Both the position numbers and the translations under genes were made by a program. 64,000 nt of DNA, taken from the NCBI RefSeq assembly GCF_001678665.1, contig NZ_LZRP01000002.1:1-64000 (forward strand). Direction: 5' to 3'. This DNA is from Erythrobacter sp. QSSC1-22B (GTDB lineage Bacteria > Pseudomonadota > Alphaproteobacteria > Sphingomonadales > Sphingomonadaceae). This document shows positions 1-8,546 of this stretch, piece by piece (the first letter of the stretch is position 1; each line of letters starts with the position of its first letter). The notes under the pieces were generated by a model, which did not search any database, was not told where the DNA came from, and saw only the letters and a program-made list of their open reading frames with translations.

Positions 1-213
1 GGGGGCCTTCTTGCACGCCGATCCACAAGCATCGCGAATTTGGGATTTCCGGCGCGTCAGTAGAGCCACGCCACGCAGAGGAGCCAACCCACTGGAACTG
101 CCGAAGACCCACCGGCGGAGGGCGCCCGCCCAGCACAACGGGACTACTAGCCTCCCGCTCTCTTCATCAGCGCGCGAATAACTGACGAATACATCCGGCG
201 CAGCTTCGCTCAT
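1..213 (-). CDS. Start of a TIR-like protein, cut by the window edge
   Basis: A reading frame of 71 codons opens with ATG at 213 and stays open to the left edge. Its first residues contain DVFVSYSRADEES, which matches the first beta strand and box 1 (F-x-S-Y-S-x-x-D) of bacterial TIR domains. The ATG overlaps the TGA of the upstream channel gene (ATGA, 210-213), which suggests translational coupling on one message. After about residue 22 the sequence no longer looks like a TIR domain: the expected V-W-W-D strand is missing. The gene may therefore be broken near position 150, or the left end may belong to another element. TIR domains cleave NAD+ or act in protein-protein signalling. Only the N-terminal motif is visible, so the call is tentative. 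Confidence 0.4.
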   Translation of the reverse strand, partial: MSEAAPDVFVSYSRADEESGRLVVPLCWAGALRRWVFGSSSGLAPLRGVALLTRRKSQIRDACGSACKKAP

Positions 214-650
214 GGGTGCTTGCTTTGCAGGTGCCAGAACTTTTCCATATAGAGATAGGTGATCGACGCAGTCCAACCGACCATGACCAAGCCGTTTAGC
301 GCTTCAATTCCGCTCAGCAAGCGCAGCTCACCGGTCGGATAGAGATCTCCGATGCCAAGCGTGGTGTAGCTGGTAATCGAGAAGTAAAATGCATCGGCGA
401 AATCATGCCCGGCCGGTCCTTCGATTGTGCCGAGCGCGGCCCATTTCTCGAGTAAATGAAAGGCAATGGCGTAGATGAAGACGTGGACGAGGTGTGAAAA
501 CAGAGCCGCGATTAGCATAAAGATGATACGCACGCGCGGGGCTAAACTCAGGTGCGACATGCGGGCGGACGTAATCCGCAAAACTTCGTAATGGACCGCA
601 ATCGTCGATGCCAGCAGGAAAACGGCAATAGCGATCGTGACCAGCGTCAT
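210..650 (-). CDS. Small two-transmembrane K+ channel-like protein
   Basis: The 146-residue protein has hydrophobic segments near residues 2-20, 40-68 and 115-140. Between the last two lies a pore loop with the filter-like motif TTLGIGDLYP, matching the T-x-G-x-G-D signature of the Ion_trans_2 family of K+ channels. The start at 650 was chosen over an upstream in-frame start because TAGGGGG lies just before it and translation then begins in a membrane helix. The longer frame would add residues derived from an IS630 remnant. The stop overlaps the ATG of the TIR-like frame downstream. No ligand-binding domain is present, so any gating would have to come from a partner or from voltage or ions. 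The family call is good; the role is unknown. Confidence 0.7.
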   Translation of the reverse strand: MTLVTIAIAVFLLASTIAVHYEVLRITSARMSHLSLAPRVRIIFMLIAALFSHLVHVFIYAIAFHLLEKWAALGTIEGPAGHDFADAFYFSITSYTTLGIGDLYPTGELRLLSGIEALNGLVMVGWTASITYLYMEKFWHLQSKHP

Positions 651-729
651 ACCCCCTAATCTCCCTTTGCAATATCGAATACAGCAGTGTGTCGTTGTTG
701 ACCATTCCGATCGTCGAGCTTCAGGAGAC

Positions 730-905
730 CCAAATAATGCTGGATTATTCGAAGTTGATAACTCTCCTTCACCCGCCTTCCGGAGCAACAGCTTGAGCTT
801 GGTGAAGATCTACTCGATCAGGGTCAGATCTGGCGAGTAGGGTGGCAAAAAAAGGAGTTTAGCCTTGGCGGAGCGGATTAGGAAACCGCCCCAGTTCACG
901 ACCTT
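730..905 (-). pseudogene. Fragment of an IS630-family transposase
   Basis: On the minus strand the frame reads KLLFLPPYSPDLTLIE, then a stop, then IFTKLKLLLRKA. This is the block around the third catalytic acid of IS630 DDE transposases (consensus PPYSPDLNPIE, then a K-L-K helix), interrupted by an in-frame stop. Only about 50 residues are recognisable and no terminal repeats were seen. The remnant lies just upstream of the channel gene and may mark the end of a deletion. Confidence 0.65.
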
Positions 906-1321
906 CCCGCCGAGCGTTGCGGGGCATTGCAGCCACCGGGCCGCCAACGATCCAATCTCTGGGTTTTCGTGATTAGGGAGCGCGAAAATGCACACACAAA
1001 TATGCGTCATGTTAATTCAACCTCGACGGGTCCAATCTCAGCGGATCCGGGGTCGAAAGACGTAAACTGATTATCGGCAGTTTTCGGCAAAGAGGAATGT
1101 TCTTTCCATGACCGTTATCGGGTTGGCACGACAAATGCGGCTTTCGACAAGTCCGGACCGAAGTTGCCTGGCAAAAGGTCTTTTATGCGACAAAAGGATC
1201 CCTCTCTTCGGCGATCGAATAATCCAAATGCCAGCAACCGGAATGTTCCAAGCTATTGTGCCAAGCAGCTCCGCTGATTAGTAACGTTCGAGAGGCGTAA
1301 ATTGTGAGGTGCGGAAGATAA

Positions 1322-3103
1322 ATGGAAATCGATCGTCCACCGCGTCCGACGCTCAGCTTAAATATCGGCATTACCGGTCACCGAGCGGCGATTTTCACTC
1401 CTGAGATACTGCGGCACATCGGTCCGGTTCTGGATACCCTGTTTGCCGATCTGTTCGCGGCGGTTCAGAAGCTTCATTCGGTAGAAGCGAGTATCTTTGA
1501 TCCTTGCGACCCGATCCTGCGTTTGCATACCCCGTTAGCAGCCGGTGCAGATCAGCTCGCTGCCACTACCGCACACGCTGCGGGTTTTTGCGTCCGTGCG
1601 CTGCTCCCCTTTCCTGTCGAGACATATCAACTGGATTTCCAAGGCTCAGAGCTCGTAGAGTTTCAAAAGCAGCTCCAGTGCGCCGACGCAATTTTCACCA
1701 TGCCGGGCGATTACGGATCTCCCAAGGCATACACAATGGTGGGCAAGGCGGTCATTGCGGCGTCGGATATCCTCGTGGCCATCTGGGATGGGCTGCCTGC
1801 CAATGGTCCGGGCGGCACCGCGCAAATCGTGGAAATGGCGATGGACGAGAACCTTCCGGTAATTCATATTCCGATTGATCGTGCGAACGACACGGTAGGA
1901 TCGCCACGGCTGCGGGGCAACTTTGTGCCCGGAATGCAGAATACCGGCGCGCTTGACAAGGATGATTACTTTGCGCTCGTTAATAGCGTACTCGCACCGC
2001 ATGATAGTGTAGACCGTAAGTATATCGGGCAATATTTTAAAGAGACAGAAAGGCGAATTAATGGGCGCTTAGAGTACCCACTCTTGCTTTCGGTGTTGGG
2101 GGTCAAAGCCCTTGATAAGCCGTGGCTACAGAATTCGATTGAGGATGACATCGAGCGAGATTGGTCTATGACGCGCGACGCCTATCCGCCGAGCCTGAGA
2201 ATGCCACTCGAACGCAGTTATGGCTGGTCCAATTTTCTGGCCATTCGTTACGCACAAAGATTTCGATCGGGGCATGTCGCGAATTATGTCTTGTCCGCTC
2301 TTGCCGTCCTTATCGCTCTCACGGGCCTGCTGCTCCCAGGCTTCAAACTTTATCTAGTTCTTGCTGAACTTGCTGTAATTGGCCTCCTGTTCCTCAACAC
2401 GCGGGCGGGGAATAAGGGCGAGTGGCACCGGCGCTGGCTGCAATACCGGTATCTGGCCGAAAGCCTACGCCCGCTCGTCTATCTCAAGCGTATCGGCCTT
2501 GGTGCCCCCCCTTTTCGCAGCGATGAAATCTCTCCCAGCGCAAACCGAACAAAGACGAATCGCAACTGGACAAGATGGTACGCGGCGGCAATCTGGCGAG
2601 AAATGTCCAGTCCCATAGGCGGGGTCAGCGAAGCGGGCATCTCGGCGCTTACCGAAGCCGTTATTACCGAATGCTTCAAACCGCAGGCGAACTATCATCG
2701 CGTCAACGCCCATCGCATGCGACATTTGGATCATCGGCTCCATGTCATTGGTTCGACCCTTATGGGTTTGGTGATTGGGGCATGTGTGCTGTTTGTGATC
2801 GGCTATTTCCTGGTCCCGTCGCTAATTGCGGACATGTCAATCGGCCTCGTCGTGCTCACGGCGGGCTTGCCGGCAGCGGGCGCCGCGGTGTTCGGTATGC
2901 GCGGCCATGGGGAGCATCTGCTTCAGGCGAGCCGGTCGGCGGAGACGGCAATCGCGCTCGACGCGAGTGCACAGCGGCTTTCAAAGGTTACCGACCTGGA
3001 AACACTCTCTACCGAACTTTGCCGGGCCGCGGCGATCATGTTGGCCGATCTCGATGAATGGACGACGTCCTATTCGGAGCGATCGCTGGAAATTCCTGCT
3101 TGA
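1322..3103 (+). CDS. SLOG-domain protein with four transmembrane segments (SLATT-like)
   Basis: The 593-residue protein begins with a Rossmann-like nucleotide-sensing fold: IGITGHR at residues 15-21, PLAAGADQLA near 71-80, LLPFPVETY near 94, and a SDILVAIWDG strand followed by GPGGTAQIV around 148-170. This pattern fits SLOG (SMF/DprA-LOG) domains, which bind nucleotides or nucleotide-derived signals. Two hydrophobic hairpins follow, near residues 318-358 and 473-525. A helix after the first contains W-x-x-R-W-x-Q-Y-R-Y-L-A-E-S-L-R, resembling SLATT-type membrane effectors. SLOG plus SLATT architectures are known from predicted nucleotide-activated conflict systems, where the membrane part is thought to act as a pore. 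The gene stands alone between IS remnants, with a gaggtg/ggaag ribosome site. The full-length state looks intact. Function is inferred. Confidence 0.6.
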   Translation: MEIDRPPRPTLSLNIGITGHRAAIFTPEILRHIGPVLDTLFADLFAAVQKLHSVEASIFDPCDPILRLHTPLAAGADQLAATTAHAAGFCVRALLPFPVETYQLDFQGSELVEFQKQLQCADAIFTMPGDYGSPKAYTMVGKAVIAASDILVAIWDGLPANGPGGTAQIVEMAMDENLPVIHIPIDRANDTVGSPRLRGNFVPGMQNTGALDKDDYFALVNSVLAPHDSVDRKYIGQYFKETERRINGRLEYPLLLSVLGVKALDKPWLQNSIEDDIERDWSMTRDAYPPSLRMPLERSYGWSNFLAIRYAQRFRSGHVANYVLSALAVLIALTGLLLPGFKLYLVLAELAVIGLLFLNTRAGNKGEWHRRWLQYRYLAESLRPLVYLKRIGLGAPPFRSDEISPSANRTKTNRNWTRWYAAAIWREMSSPIGGVSEAGISALTEAVITECFKPQANYHRVNAHRMRHLDHRLHVIGSTLMGLVIGACVLFVIGYFLVPSLIADMSIGLVVLTAGLPAAGAAVFGMRGHGEHLLQASRSAETAIALDASAQRLSKVTDLETLSTELCRAAAIMLADLDEWTTSYSERSLEIPA

Positions 3104-3269
3104 AAGTATTTCCTGACCTTAACCTGGGCATAAGCGACAGCGCCGATCCGCCATGTACCAGCTGAACTACGCGCTCCACCCGATCAGCCTCAAGCGCGGC
3201 CCCTCCTCCGCGTCACTCATAGTGCTCAAACCCAGCCGCAATTGGGCTCAAGGCAAATTAATCGAACGG

Positions 3270-3581
3270 CGCGAAATCAGTGGGTATCATCATCCTTGGG
3301 TAGCGGATCCACGATTGGCTGACTCGCTTGCCTTCCCCCGTAGCCAGAGCAGGAAAGATCTCGTTGAGTACGCCCAGCCGTCGAGAGCGGATGAACCGGT
3401 TGTAGGCCGTTTTGTCAGGACCATACCTTCACGGTACATCGCGCCAGCGCAACTCGTTCCTGGTCACGAAGATGATCCCGCTGATGATCTGCCGATCATT
3501 GCCCACGGCTCGATGCGACAACGGTACATGCGGCTCGATCCGGCGGCTCTGCGCTTCCAACGACCCGAACGAGTCACTCAT
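3270..3581 (-). pseudogene. IS5-family transposase OrfA remnant
   Basis: Reading the minus strand from ATG 3581 gives MSDSFGSLEAQSRRIEPHVP, then a segment with NDRQIISGIIFVTRNELRWRD, a stop, and RYGPDKTAYNRFIRSRRLGV. This is the N-terminal (OrfA/DUF4096) part of IS5/IS427-type transposases (R-x-I-S-G-I-x-x-V-x-R-N-x-x-R-W-x-D-x-P). The in-frame TGA and the missing second half show that it is dead. A plus-strand reading frame over the same interval has no recognisable content. Confidence 0.75.
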
Positions 3582-3924
3582 GACATCGCCTCCTCAGGGT
3601 TGCCGGTGTATCCGATTACCGAGTTGCAGGGAATCCCTTTATTCGGTCCTGAGCCTAGATCCAAATCATCAGCGAAAGCGTCTACAAGATGGACGGAGAA
3701 AACGACTGCCGTCACTTACAGCATGGGTTCTTTGATGCCTCAACCGGGTTTTCCGAAACACTTAAAGGGCACCACGAAGACCTAGGAATTCATGAACTTG
3801 AGGAGCGTAACGGCGAAGACTGCAAGACTGGTCAGTACAAATAATCCTAGTCAGATCACCGCAGACCCCGAAAGCAACTAAGGAACTTGGATGCAGCAGT
3901 GAGCCGCGCGCAAGTGCATCGTTC

Positions 3925-3952
3925 TTGCCAATTACAATATTGTGGTTATGAT
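3925..3952 (+). promoter_or_regulatory. Candidate promoter of the PEP-CTERM/TIR operon
   Basis: TTGCCA (3925-3930) is followed after 16 bp by TATGAT (3947-3952), a fair sigma-70-type match about 80 bp before the first gene. The spacer contains the perfect palindrome ACAATATTGT (3934-3943), a plausible repressor site. The remaining sequence between 3582 and 4034 shows no gene. Confidence 0.4.
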
Positions 3953-4034
3953 AGTCGGCAGTTCGACGAGTCGCGTGATAGAATCGAGCAGGGTCCCTCT
4001 AAAAATCCAATAACGTCCTCGAGGGATGCCGATC

Positions 4035-4556
4035 ATGTTAAAACGCTATTTGTTTCTTTGGCTTAGCACGCTGGCCCTGTCGGTTGTCAGCGCAATCCCT
4101 GCACAAGCCGCTCGTATTTTGAACGAGCTCGAGGGAAACAATAGCATCCGCTTCGTCGTCGATTCCCAACCCCTCGGAATCATCGTTCAACCAGACGGGT
4201 TCGTGGTGCCGGATACCTCGGTTACTATTGATGGTATTACAGGCATCTACGATTTAGGTTTCGTATACGAGTTCGCCGCTGGCGGCCTGATCATCGATGG
4301 GACGATTTTCGATCTCGCAGGGCCACAGCTCTATACCGGCACGGAAGCCAACCCGACGCTGTTGACGGGCCGCTTCGCGCTTGGCGGCTTTCTTGATCCT
4401 GATCTGCAGTTTGCCCTGAATGTTCGCGATTTGGATGCTGTAAACGCCGTGCCTGAGCCCCAAACTTGGCTCATGCTGCTTTGCGGATTTTTCTTTCTCG
4501 GGGCAGGATTGCGGGCGTCACGCAGTCGGCGCCTCAAGCCAAGCCGCGCCCTATAG
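4035..4556 (+). CDS. PEP-CTERM secreted protein 1 (operon gene 1)
   Basis: This is a secreted protein of about 173 residues with an N-terminal signal peptide ending near PAQAA. Its C-terminus has the PEP-CTERM layout: VPEPQTWLML, a hydrophobic helix, then the basic tail RASRSRR. Such tails are cut by an exosortase (XrtA/EpsH type, not in this window), and the protein goes to the cell surface or matrix. The central 110 residues match no domain I recognise. The ATG at 4035 is preferred over 4026 because GAGGG (4021-4025) sits 9 bp before it. The TIR gene begins 23 bp after the stop, so the two are probably co-transcribed. Confidence 0.8.
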   Translation: MLKRYLFLWLSTLALSVVSAIPAQAARILNELEGNNSIRFVVDSQPLGIIVQPDGFVVPDTSVTIDGITGIYDLGFVYEFAAGGLIIDGTIFDLAGPQLYTGTEANPTLLTGRFALGGFLDPDLQFALNVRDLDAVNAVPEPQTWLMLLCGFFFLGAGLRASRSRRLKPSRAL

Positions 4557-4579
4557 TCGGAGCGCGCCCGGAGGTAGAA

Positions 4580-6466
4580 ATGGCGGAGAGGTTCTCAGCG
4601 TTCATCAGCTACAGCCATCACGACAGTGCAACAGCCCGACAGTTGCACCGGGCGATCGAATCTTACCGCTTTCCGAAAAATGTTATCGGTACTCAAACCG
4701 CATTCGGCCCGGCACAGCGCAAGCTCAAACACGTCTTCCGGGATCGCGACGAACTGGCCGCCAGTGGCGATCTTGGTGAGGATTTGAAAACCGCTTTAGC
4801 GGATTCGCGTTTCCAGATTGTCATTTGCTCTCCATCGGCGGCCCGTTCGAAATGGGTCAATGAAGAAATCTTGATCTTCAAGCGGCAGCATGGAGAAGCT
4901 CGCACCTTGGCGGTGATCGTTGCCGGAGAACCATATACCAGCGATGAAACAGAGTGTTTCCCGCCGGCCTTACAGTTCAGACTCGACAGTGCCGGCGATC
5001 TATCGGATTTGCCGGCGGAGCCAGTTGCGGCCGATCTTCGGCCGGGAAAGGATGGCAAAAGACTTGCTAGGCTGAAGCTTCTGGCAGGCCTTTCAGGTTT
5101 GGGACTTGATGACCTGACCCAACGAGATACTTCCCGGCGGCAGCGGCAAATGATGCTCTATTCCGCAACATCGACGGTCATCGCGTTCATAACGATCGGA
5201 CTCGCCATATACGCAGAGGATCAGCGCCGTGTGGCCGTTGCCGAGCGAAACCTTGCGGAAAGCAGTTTGGAGTTTCTTGCCGGGACATTCGAAATAGCCA
5301 ATCCCGCCACCGAAAATCCACGAACCATAACCGCCATTACGGTTCTCGACCGTGCCAGTAAGCGCGCATCAGGCGAATTTGGCCAGCGGCCGGAAGTGGC
5401 TGCCAGACTGCTGCGAACGACGGGTGAGATCTACCGCAATTTAGGCCTGTTGGACGAATCCGAACGGGACCTGACCCACGCCCTAAAACTGGAACCCGCG
5501 AACGGCTCGGGCCGCGCCGGCATACTGTTGGAGCTAGCGGTGCTGGCCTCGAAGCGCGGGGATGCGAAGCAGCTGGAGAGACTGGTAAAACAGGCCGGAA
5601 ATTCCTTTAAAGCAAACGACGAGCATAGCATGGTTTTGGCCATCTCAATCGACGAACGGCATGGGGATCTGGCCTTTCTCAAAGCGAACTATCGGGAGGC
5701 AGCACGGCGATATGCTAAGGCCGCCGCTGGGTACCAAAATCTCGATGGTGAACATCGCGCGCAAGTGGCCGAAAACCTGATGGATCAAGCCTATGCGTTG
5801 GTTCAGGCGGCTGATTTCGATCGTGTTGATGCGCTCTATGCAAAGGCCCACCGCATGTTCTTGCAGCGCTACGGCCCAAGAGACGTGAGGACCGCCCGTG
5901 CACTCCACAATCAAGCATTTGCGAGCCTGTCCGCGGGGAAACCCGAAGATGCCATACCGCGAATGGATTCCGCGCTTAAGATCTATTCGCGCGTGCTGGA
6001 ACCCGCGCATCCCGATCTTGCTGCCGCTAGGCTGCTGATGGGTCGTATTTTTGCGGCACAGGGTGATACCGCAAAGGCGGTCGATAACTTCCGCATGGCC
6101 CGGGCGATTTTTTCCGCTGTCTACGGCGAAGGTAACGCCGCTGTGGGCGATACCGATTTCTATACCGCTGAAGCGCTCGGCAGGAGTGGGCGGTTCGACG
6201 AGGCGCTGGCGCTCACTGGATCGGTAAAACAAATCTACGATACAGCCTACGGCGCCGAAGATCCCGACCAGGCCGAATTACTGATGCTTCGCAGCCGTAT
6301 TCATGCGTCCGCAGGCAACAGCCTCCAAGCTTCGGCCCAATGCAGGGCGGCTTTAGCTCTATATCAACGAATCGGTTCTGAGCGTGAGATCGTGGCCCAG
6401 ACCAATCGCGCGTGCGCGGAACTCAGCGTAAAGCAAAGGACAACGCGGGTCGTGATCAATCAGTGA
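4580..6466 (+). CDS. TIR domain, single transmembrane helix, TPR repeat protein (operon gene 2)
   Basis: The 628-residue protein has three parts. Residues 4-150 form a bacterial TIR domain: FSAFISYSHHDS (5-16), FRDRDELAASGDLG, then VICSPSAARSKWVNEEI near 80-97, where the W-x-x-E/E region could supply the catalytic glutamate of TIR NADases. A hydrophobic helix lies at about residues 191-213. Residues 270-610 consist of TPR-like helical repeats, for example LLRTTGEIYRNLGLLDESER and AARLLMGRIFAAQGDTAKAV. With the TIR domain in the cytosol, one membrane crossing would place the TPR part in the periplasm. The start at 4580 has GGAGGTAGAA just before it. The gene is 23 bp after one PEP-CTERM gene and 56 bp before another. 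TIR-TM-TPR proteins occur in other alphaproteobacteria with unknown roles; NAD cleavage is possible but not shown. Confidence 0.8.
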   Translation: MAERFSAFISYSHHDSATARQLHRAIESYRFPKNVIGTQTAFGPAQRKLKHVFRDRDELAASGDLGEDLKTALADSRFQIVICSPSAARSKWVNEEILIFKRQHGEARTLAVIVAGEPYTSDETECFPPALQFRLDSAGDLSDLPAEPVAADLRPGKDGKRLARLKLLAGLSGLGLDDLTQRDTSRRQRQMMLYSATSTVIAFITIGLAIYAEDQRRVAVAERNLAESSLEFLAGTFEIANPATENPRTITAITVLDRASKRASGEFGQRPEVAARLLRTTGEIYRNLGLLDESERDLTHALKLEPANGSGRAGILLELAVLASKRGDAKQLERLVKQAGNSFKANDEHSMVLAISIDERHGDLAFLKANYREAARRYAKAAAGYQNLDGEHRAQVAENLMDQAYALVQAADFDRVDALYAKAHRMFLQRYGPRDVRTARALHNQAFASLSAGKPEDAIPRMDSALKIYSRVLEPAHPDLAAARLLMGRIFAAQGDTAKAVDNFRMARAIFSAVYGEGNAAVGDTDFYTAEALGRSGRFDEALALTGSVKQIYDTAYGAEDPDQAELLMLRSRIHASAGNSLQASAQCRAALALYQRIGSEREIVAQTNRACAELSVKQRTTRVVINQ

Positions 6467-6522
6467 TATGGCGGCAGCCATCCAACCGGAGGCAGCTCTT
6501 TTTTACCAACCGGAGAGCGACT

Positions 6523-7599
6523 ATGAAATTTCTCTTTGCAGGACTGACAGGGCTTTTTGTTTCAAGCGCTGCATCGGCGGAGATCATCGAAGCGTCAACG
6601 ATAGAGAACTTTTACGACTACAACGTCGGGGACGTCAGCAGTTCGGGATCGAACTCGGGCGGATCCACCACGATTTCTCGCAGCGTTACCACTAGATCAG
6701 GCGTCTCAGAGATGGGGCTGTCGCTCACCGGGACGCTCGATCAGGGCAGTTTCTTTTTTCTGCACAACGGCTCTTGTGTTGGACTATGCTCCATGAGCCT
6801 GACCACTAAAATCATATTTTCACTGTTTAATGACGGCCCCGCACCGGTCGACCTGCGATTCGATTCCCAAATTACACCTGGCCATCTCGCCAACTCCTTT
6901 CTGGACGTCGGCAGCAATTCGATCGCCAACTTCGCTTTCGCGGTGTCACAGGATCCCGGCCTTCGCCAAGGCATACTCTATACAGCAGACGGTACGGCAA
7001 CGTCGATGCCACCATTGGTAAATACCAGCGATGGTGAGGAATTTAACAATTTCCTGCTGAACAGCAACGCGACTCCCGAGTGGAACGTCCTAGATTGGAG
7101 CGCGACCGATCTTGCGGTGCAGCTGGCCACGCTTGCACCCGGCGCAACGACGAACCTCTACTACACCTCGACCCTCACAATCAGGACCAACCGCTCTGAC
7201 TGCCTAGACCCGACCTTATGCGAGAGCCTTCAGGTCGCTTTCGGCGATCCGAGAAACGCGGGTGGTGTCCTTTCCTCATCAAGGAGCAGCCTGATGTCGC
7301 TGTCCTCTGACGCCAATGCGATATTGCCACTAAGCGGAAGTGATACACAGTCGCCTGCGGTCGGAGCGATTTATGATCCTTTCCGAGTGTCCTACCAATT
7401 CGTCGACATCACGGCCCCGTTCCCCTTCCCAGCTGAGGCGATTCCGCAGATCCAGTATAACACCAATTACCGAGGGCCAACCGGAGCTGTGCCTGAACCG
7501 AGCACGTGGCTGATGCTGATCGTCGGGTTCTTCGCCCTTGGAGGACAATTGAGGCGTTGCGGAAAGCTGGTCCGTCGTCAACTCAGTGGCCCACTATGA
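6523..7599 (+). CDS. PEP-CTERM secreted protein 2 (operon gene 3)
   Basis: A 358-residue exported protein with a signal peptide (about 20 residues, ending SAASA) and the C-terminal sequence VPEPSTWLMLIVGFFALGG followed by a basic tail. The middle is rich in Ser, Thr, Asn and beta-prone stretches and contains three Cys (SCVGLC, DCLD, LCES) that could form disulphides outside the cytosol. No known domain was recognised. The ATG at 6523 has CGGAGAG 6 bp before it; an earlier in-frame start would overlap the TIR gene and lose the signal peptide. Its position closes the three-gene set. Confidence 0.8.
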   Translation: MKFLFAGLTGLFVSSAASAEIIEASTIENFYDYNVGDVSSSGSNSGGSTTISRSVTTRSGVSEMGLSLTGTLDQGSFFFLHNGSCVGLCSMSLTTKIIFSLFNDGPAPVDLRFDSQITPGHLANSFLDVGSNSIANFAFAVSQDPGLRQGILYTADGTATSMPPLVNTSDGEEFNNFLLNSNATPEWNVLDWSATDLAVQLATLAPGATTNLYYTSTLTIRTNRSDCLDPTLCESLQVAFGDPRNAGGVLSSSRSSLMSLSSDANAILPLSGSDTQSPAVGAIYDPFRVSYQFVDITAPFPFPAEAIPQIQYNTNYRGPTGAVPEPSTWLMLIVGFFALGGQLRRCGKLVRRQLSGPL

Positions 7600-7689
7600 A
7601 ACCATGTGGACAAATTTCGCTCTCTTGCTAAATGGGCTGGCGGGGTTTGCAGCGGTCAATGCCAGTCCATCGCTTGACTGCCGGAGAAT

Positions 7690-7835
7690 ATTCGAACCTC
7701 CGATGAAATGGCCATCTGCACGTTTTGCTCCTGACACCCGGCAATATCCACGATGCCAAGGTCGCCATGCTGCTAAGAGACGCAAAAGACAGTCTGCAGT
7801 GCGGCGTACCTGGGGTCTTATCCGAGGCCAAGCAT
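7690..7835 (+). pseudogene. IS5-family transposase second-half fragment
   Basis: The plus-strand frame reads LLTPGNIHDAKVAMLL, the conserved block after the second catalytic residue in IS5-type transposases (F-x-L-T-P-G-N-x-H-D). The frame then changes to DAKDSLQCG. Nothing else of the element is intact. It abuts the HNH-helicase remnant on the opposite strand, so the junction near 7840 may be a deletion point. Confidence 0.6.
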
Positions 7836-7844
7836 AGCTATACT

Positions 7845-8235
7845 CCGAAGTTGATACGCTTGCTTTCCAGCGAACGCGTGAATCTGATCTGCCCGAAGCA
7901 GATCGCCGGCAATCACGCAGGAGACCTTCCTCTTGCCAGCCCCGGGCGCTGCGTTGATCACGAATAGCCGATCCGCGTTTGTCTCGTAACGTTTGTGCGC
8001 TTTGGCGCGTGCAGACTATTGCCATTCGCGGAGCTTGGGAGACGTCATGGTATTGCTTTTGGAAAGATTACAGCCAAGGCAGAGCGCCTGGCCGTTGATA
8101 AGGATGGTCTTGCCTCCCCGACTGAACGTCGGGCTCAAGGGAATCGCGGCACTTGGTGCACAGGCCGCTGCTGCGCATCGCCAGGATCAGTCGCTGGCGG
8201 CTACTGAAGAGCCGTCTCAACGGTTCACTCAATAT
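7845..8235 (-). pseudogene. Decayed HNH endonuclease/DEAD-box helicase, N-terminal part
   Basis: Combining minus-strand frames gives SRGGKTILINGQALCLGCN followed by LSKSNTM and SPKLREWQ. This is the end of an HNH nuclease domain (G-G-x-T, N-x-x-x-L-C-x-x-C-N-x-x-K). A stop follows, then RYETNADRLFVINAAPGAGK, the start of a superfamily II helicase with Walker A. The lysine is followed by R instead of T or S, and VSCVIAGDLLRADQI comes after. An in-frame stop, at least one frame change around 8130 and loss of all later helicase motifs show that it is dead. HNH-helicase fusions of this kind occur in mobile DNA and are often suspected restriction or defence factors. The stretch 8240-8545 has no gene I can name. 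Confidence 0.6.
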
Positions 8236-8546
8236 TCCGTCAGGGTGATGTCCCCGACTGGAAGCGAGGATGGGGGGGCCAGCGTGGCTACTTCGTTCAC
8301 GCAGCGAGGCGCTGCGGCACAAGGCAACGTCCTGCGCTTGACCTCATAGCCTTCGCAGCTCTTGCGACCGGGTGTGAGACTGACTGCACGACGCGCCAGA
8401 TCGCCGCGTCGATCCAGTTCCTCGCTTTCACGCCGATTTTACCAGCAGAGTACCGTTTGCCTCGGAAATCTCGGTAGGAACCACCGTGTCCTCGCTTGCC
8501 TCTCTTGAACTGAGTTGGGTCCAGATCGGAAACGCGCGATTGTCTA

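Noticed and set aside
3153..3785. A 210-codon plus-strand frame
   Set aside because: The opposite strand holds a clear IS5 transposase remnant; the plus-strand translation has no known features.
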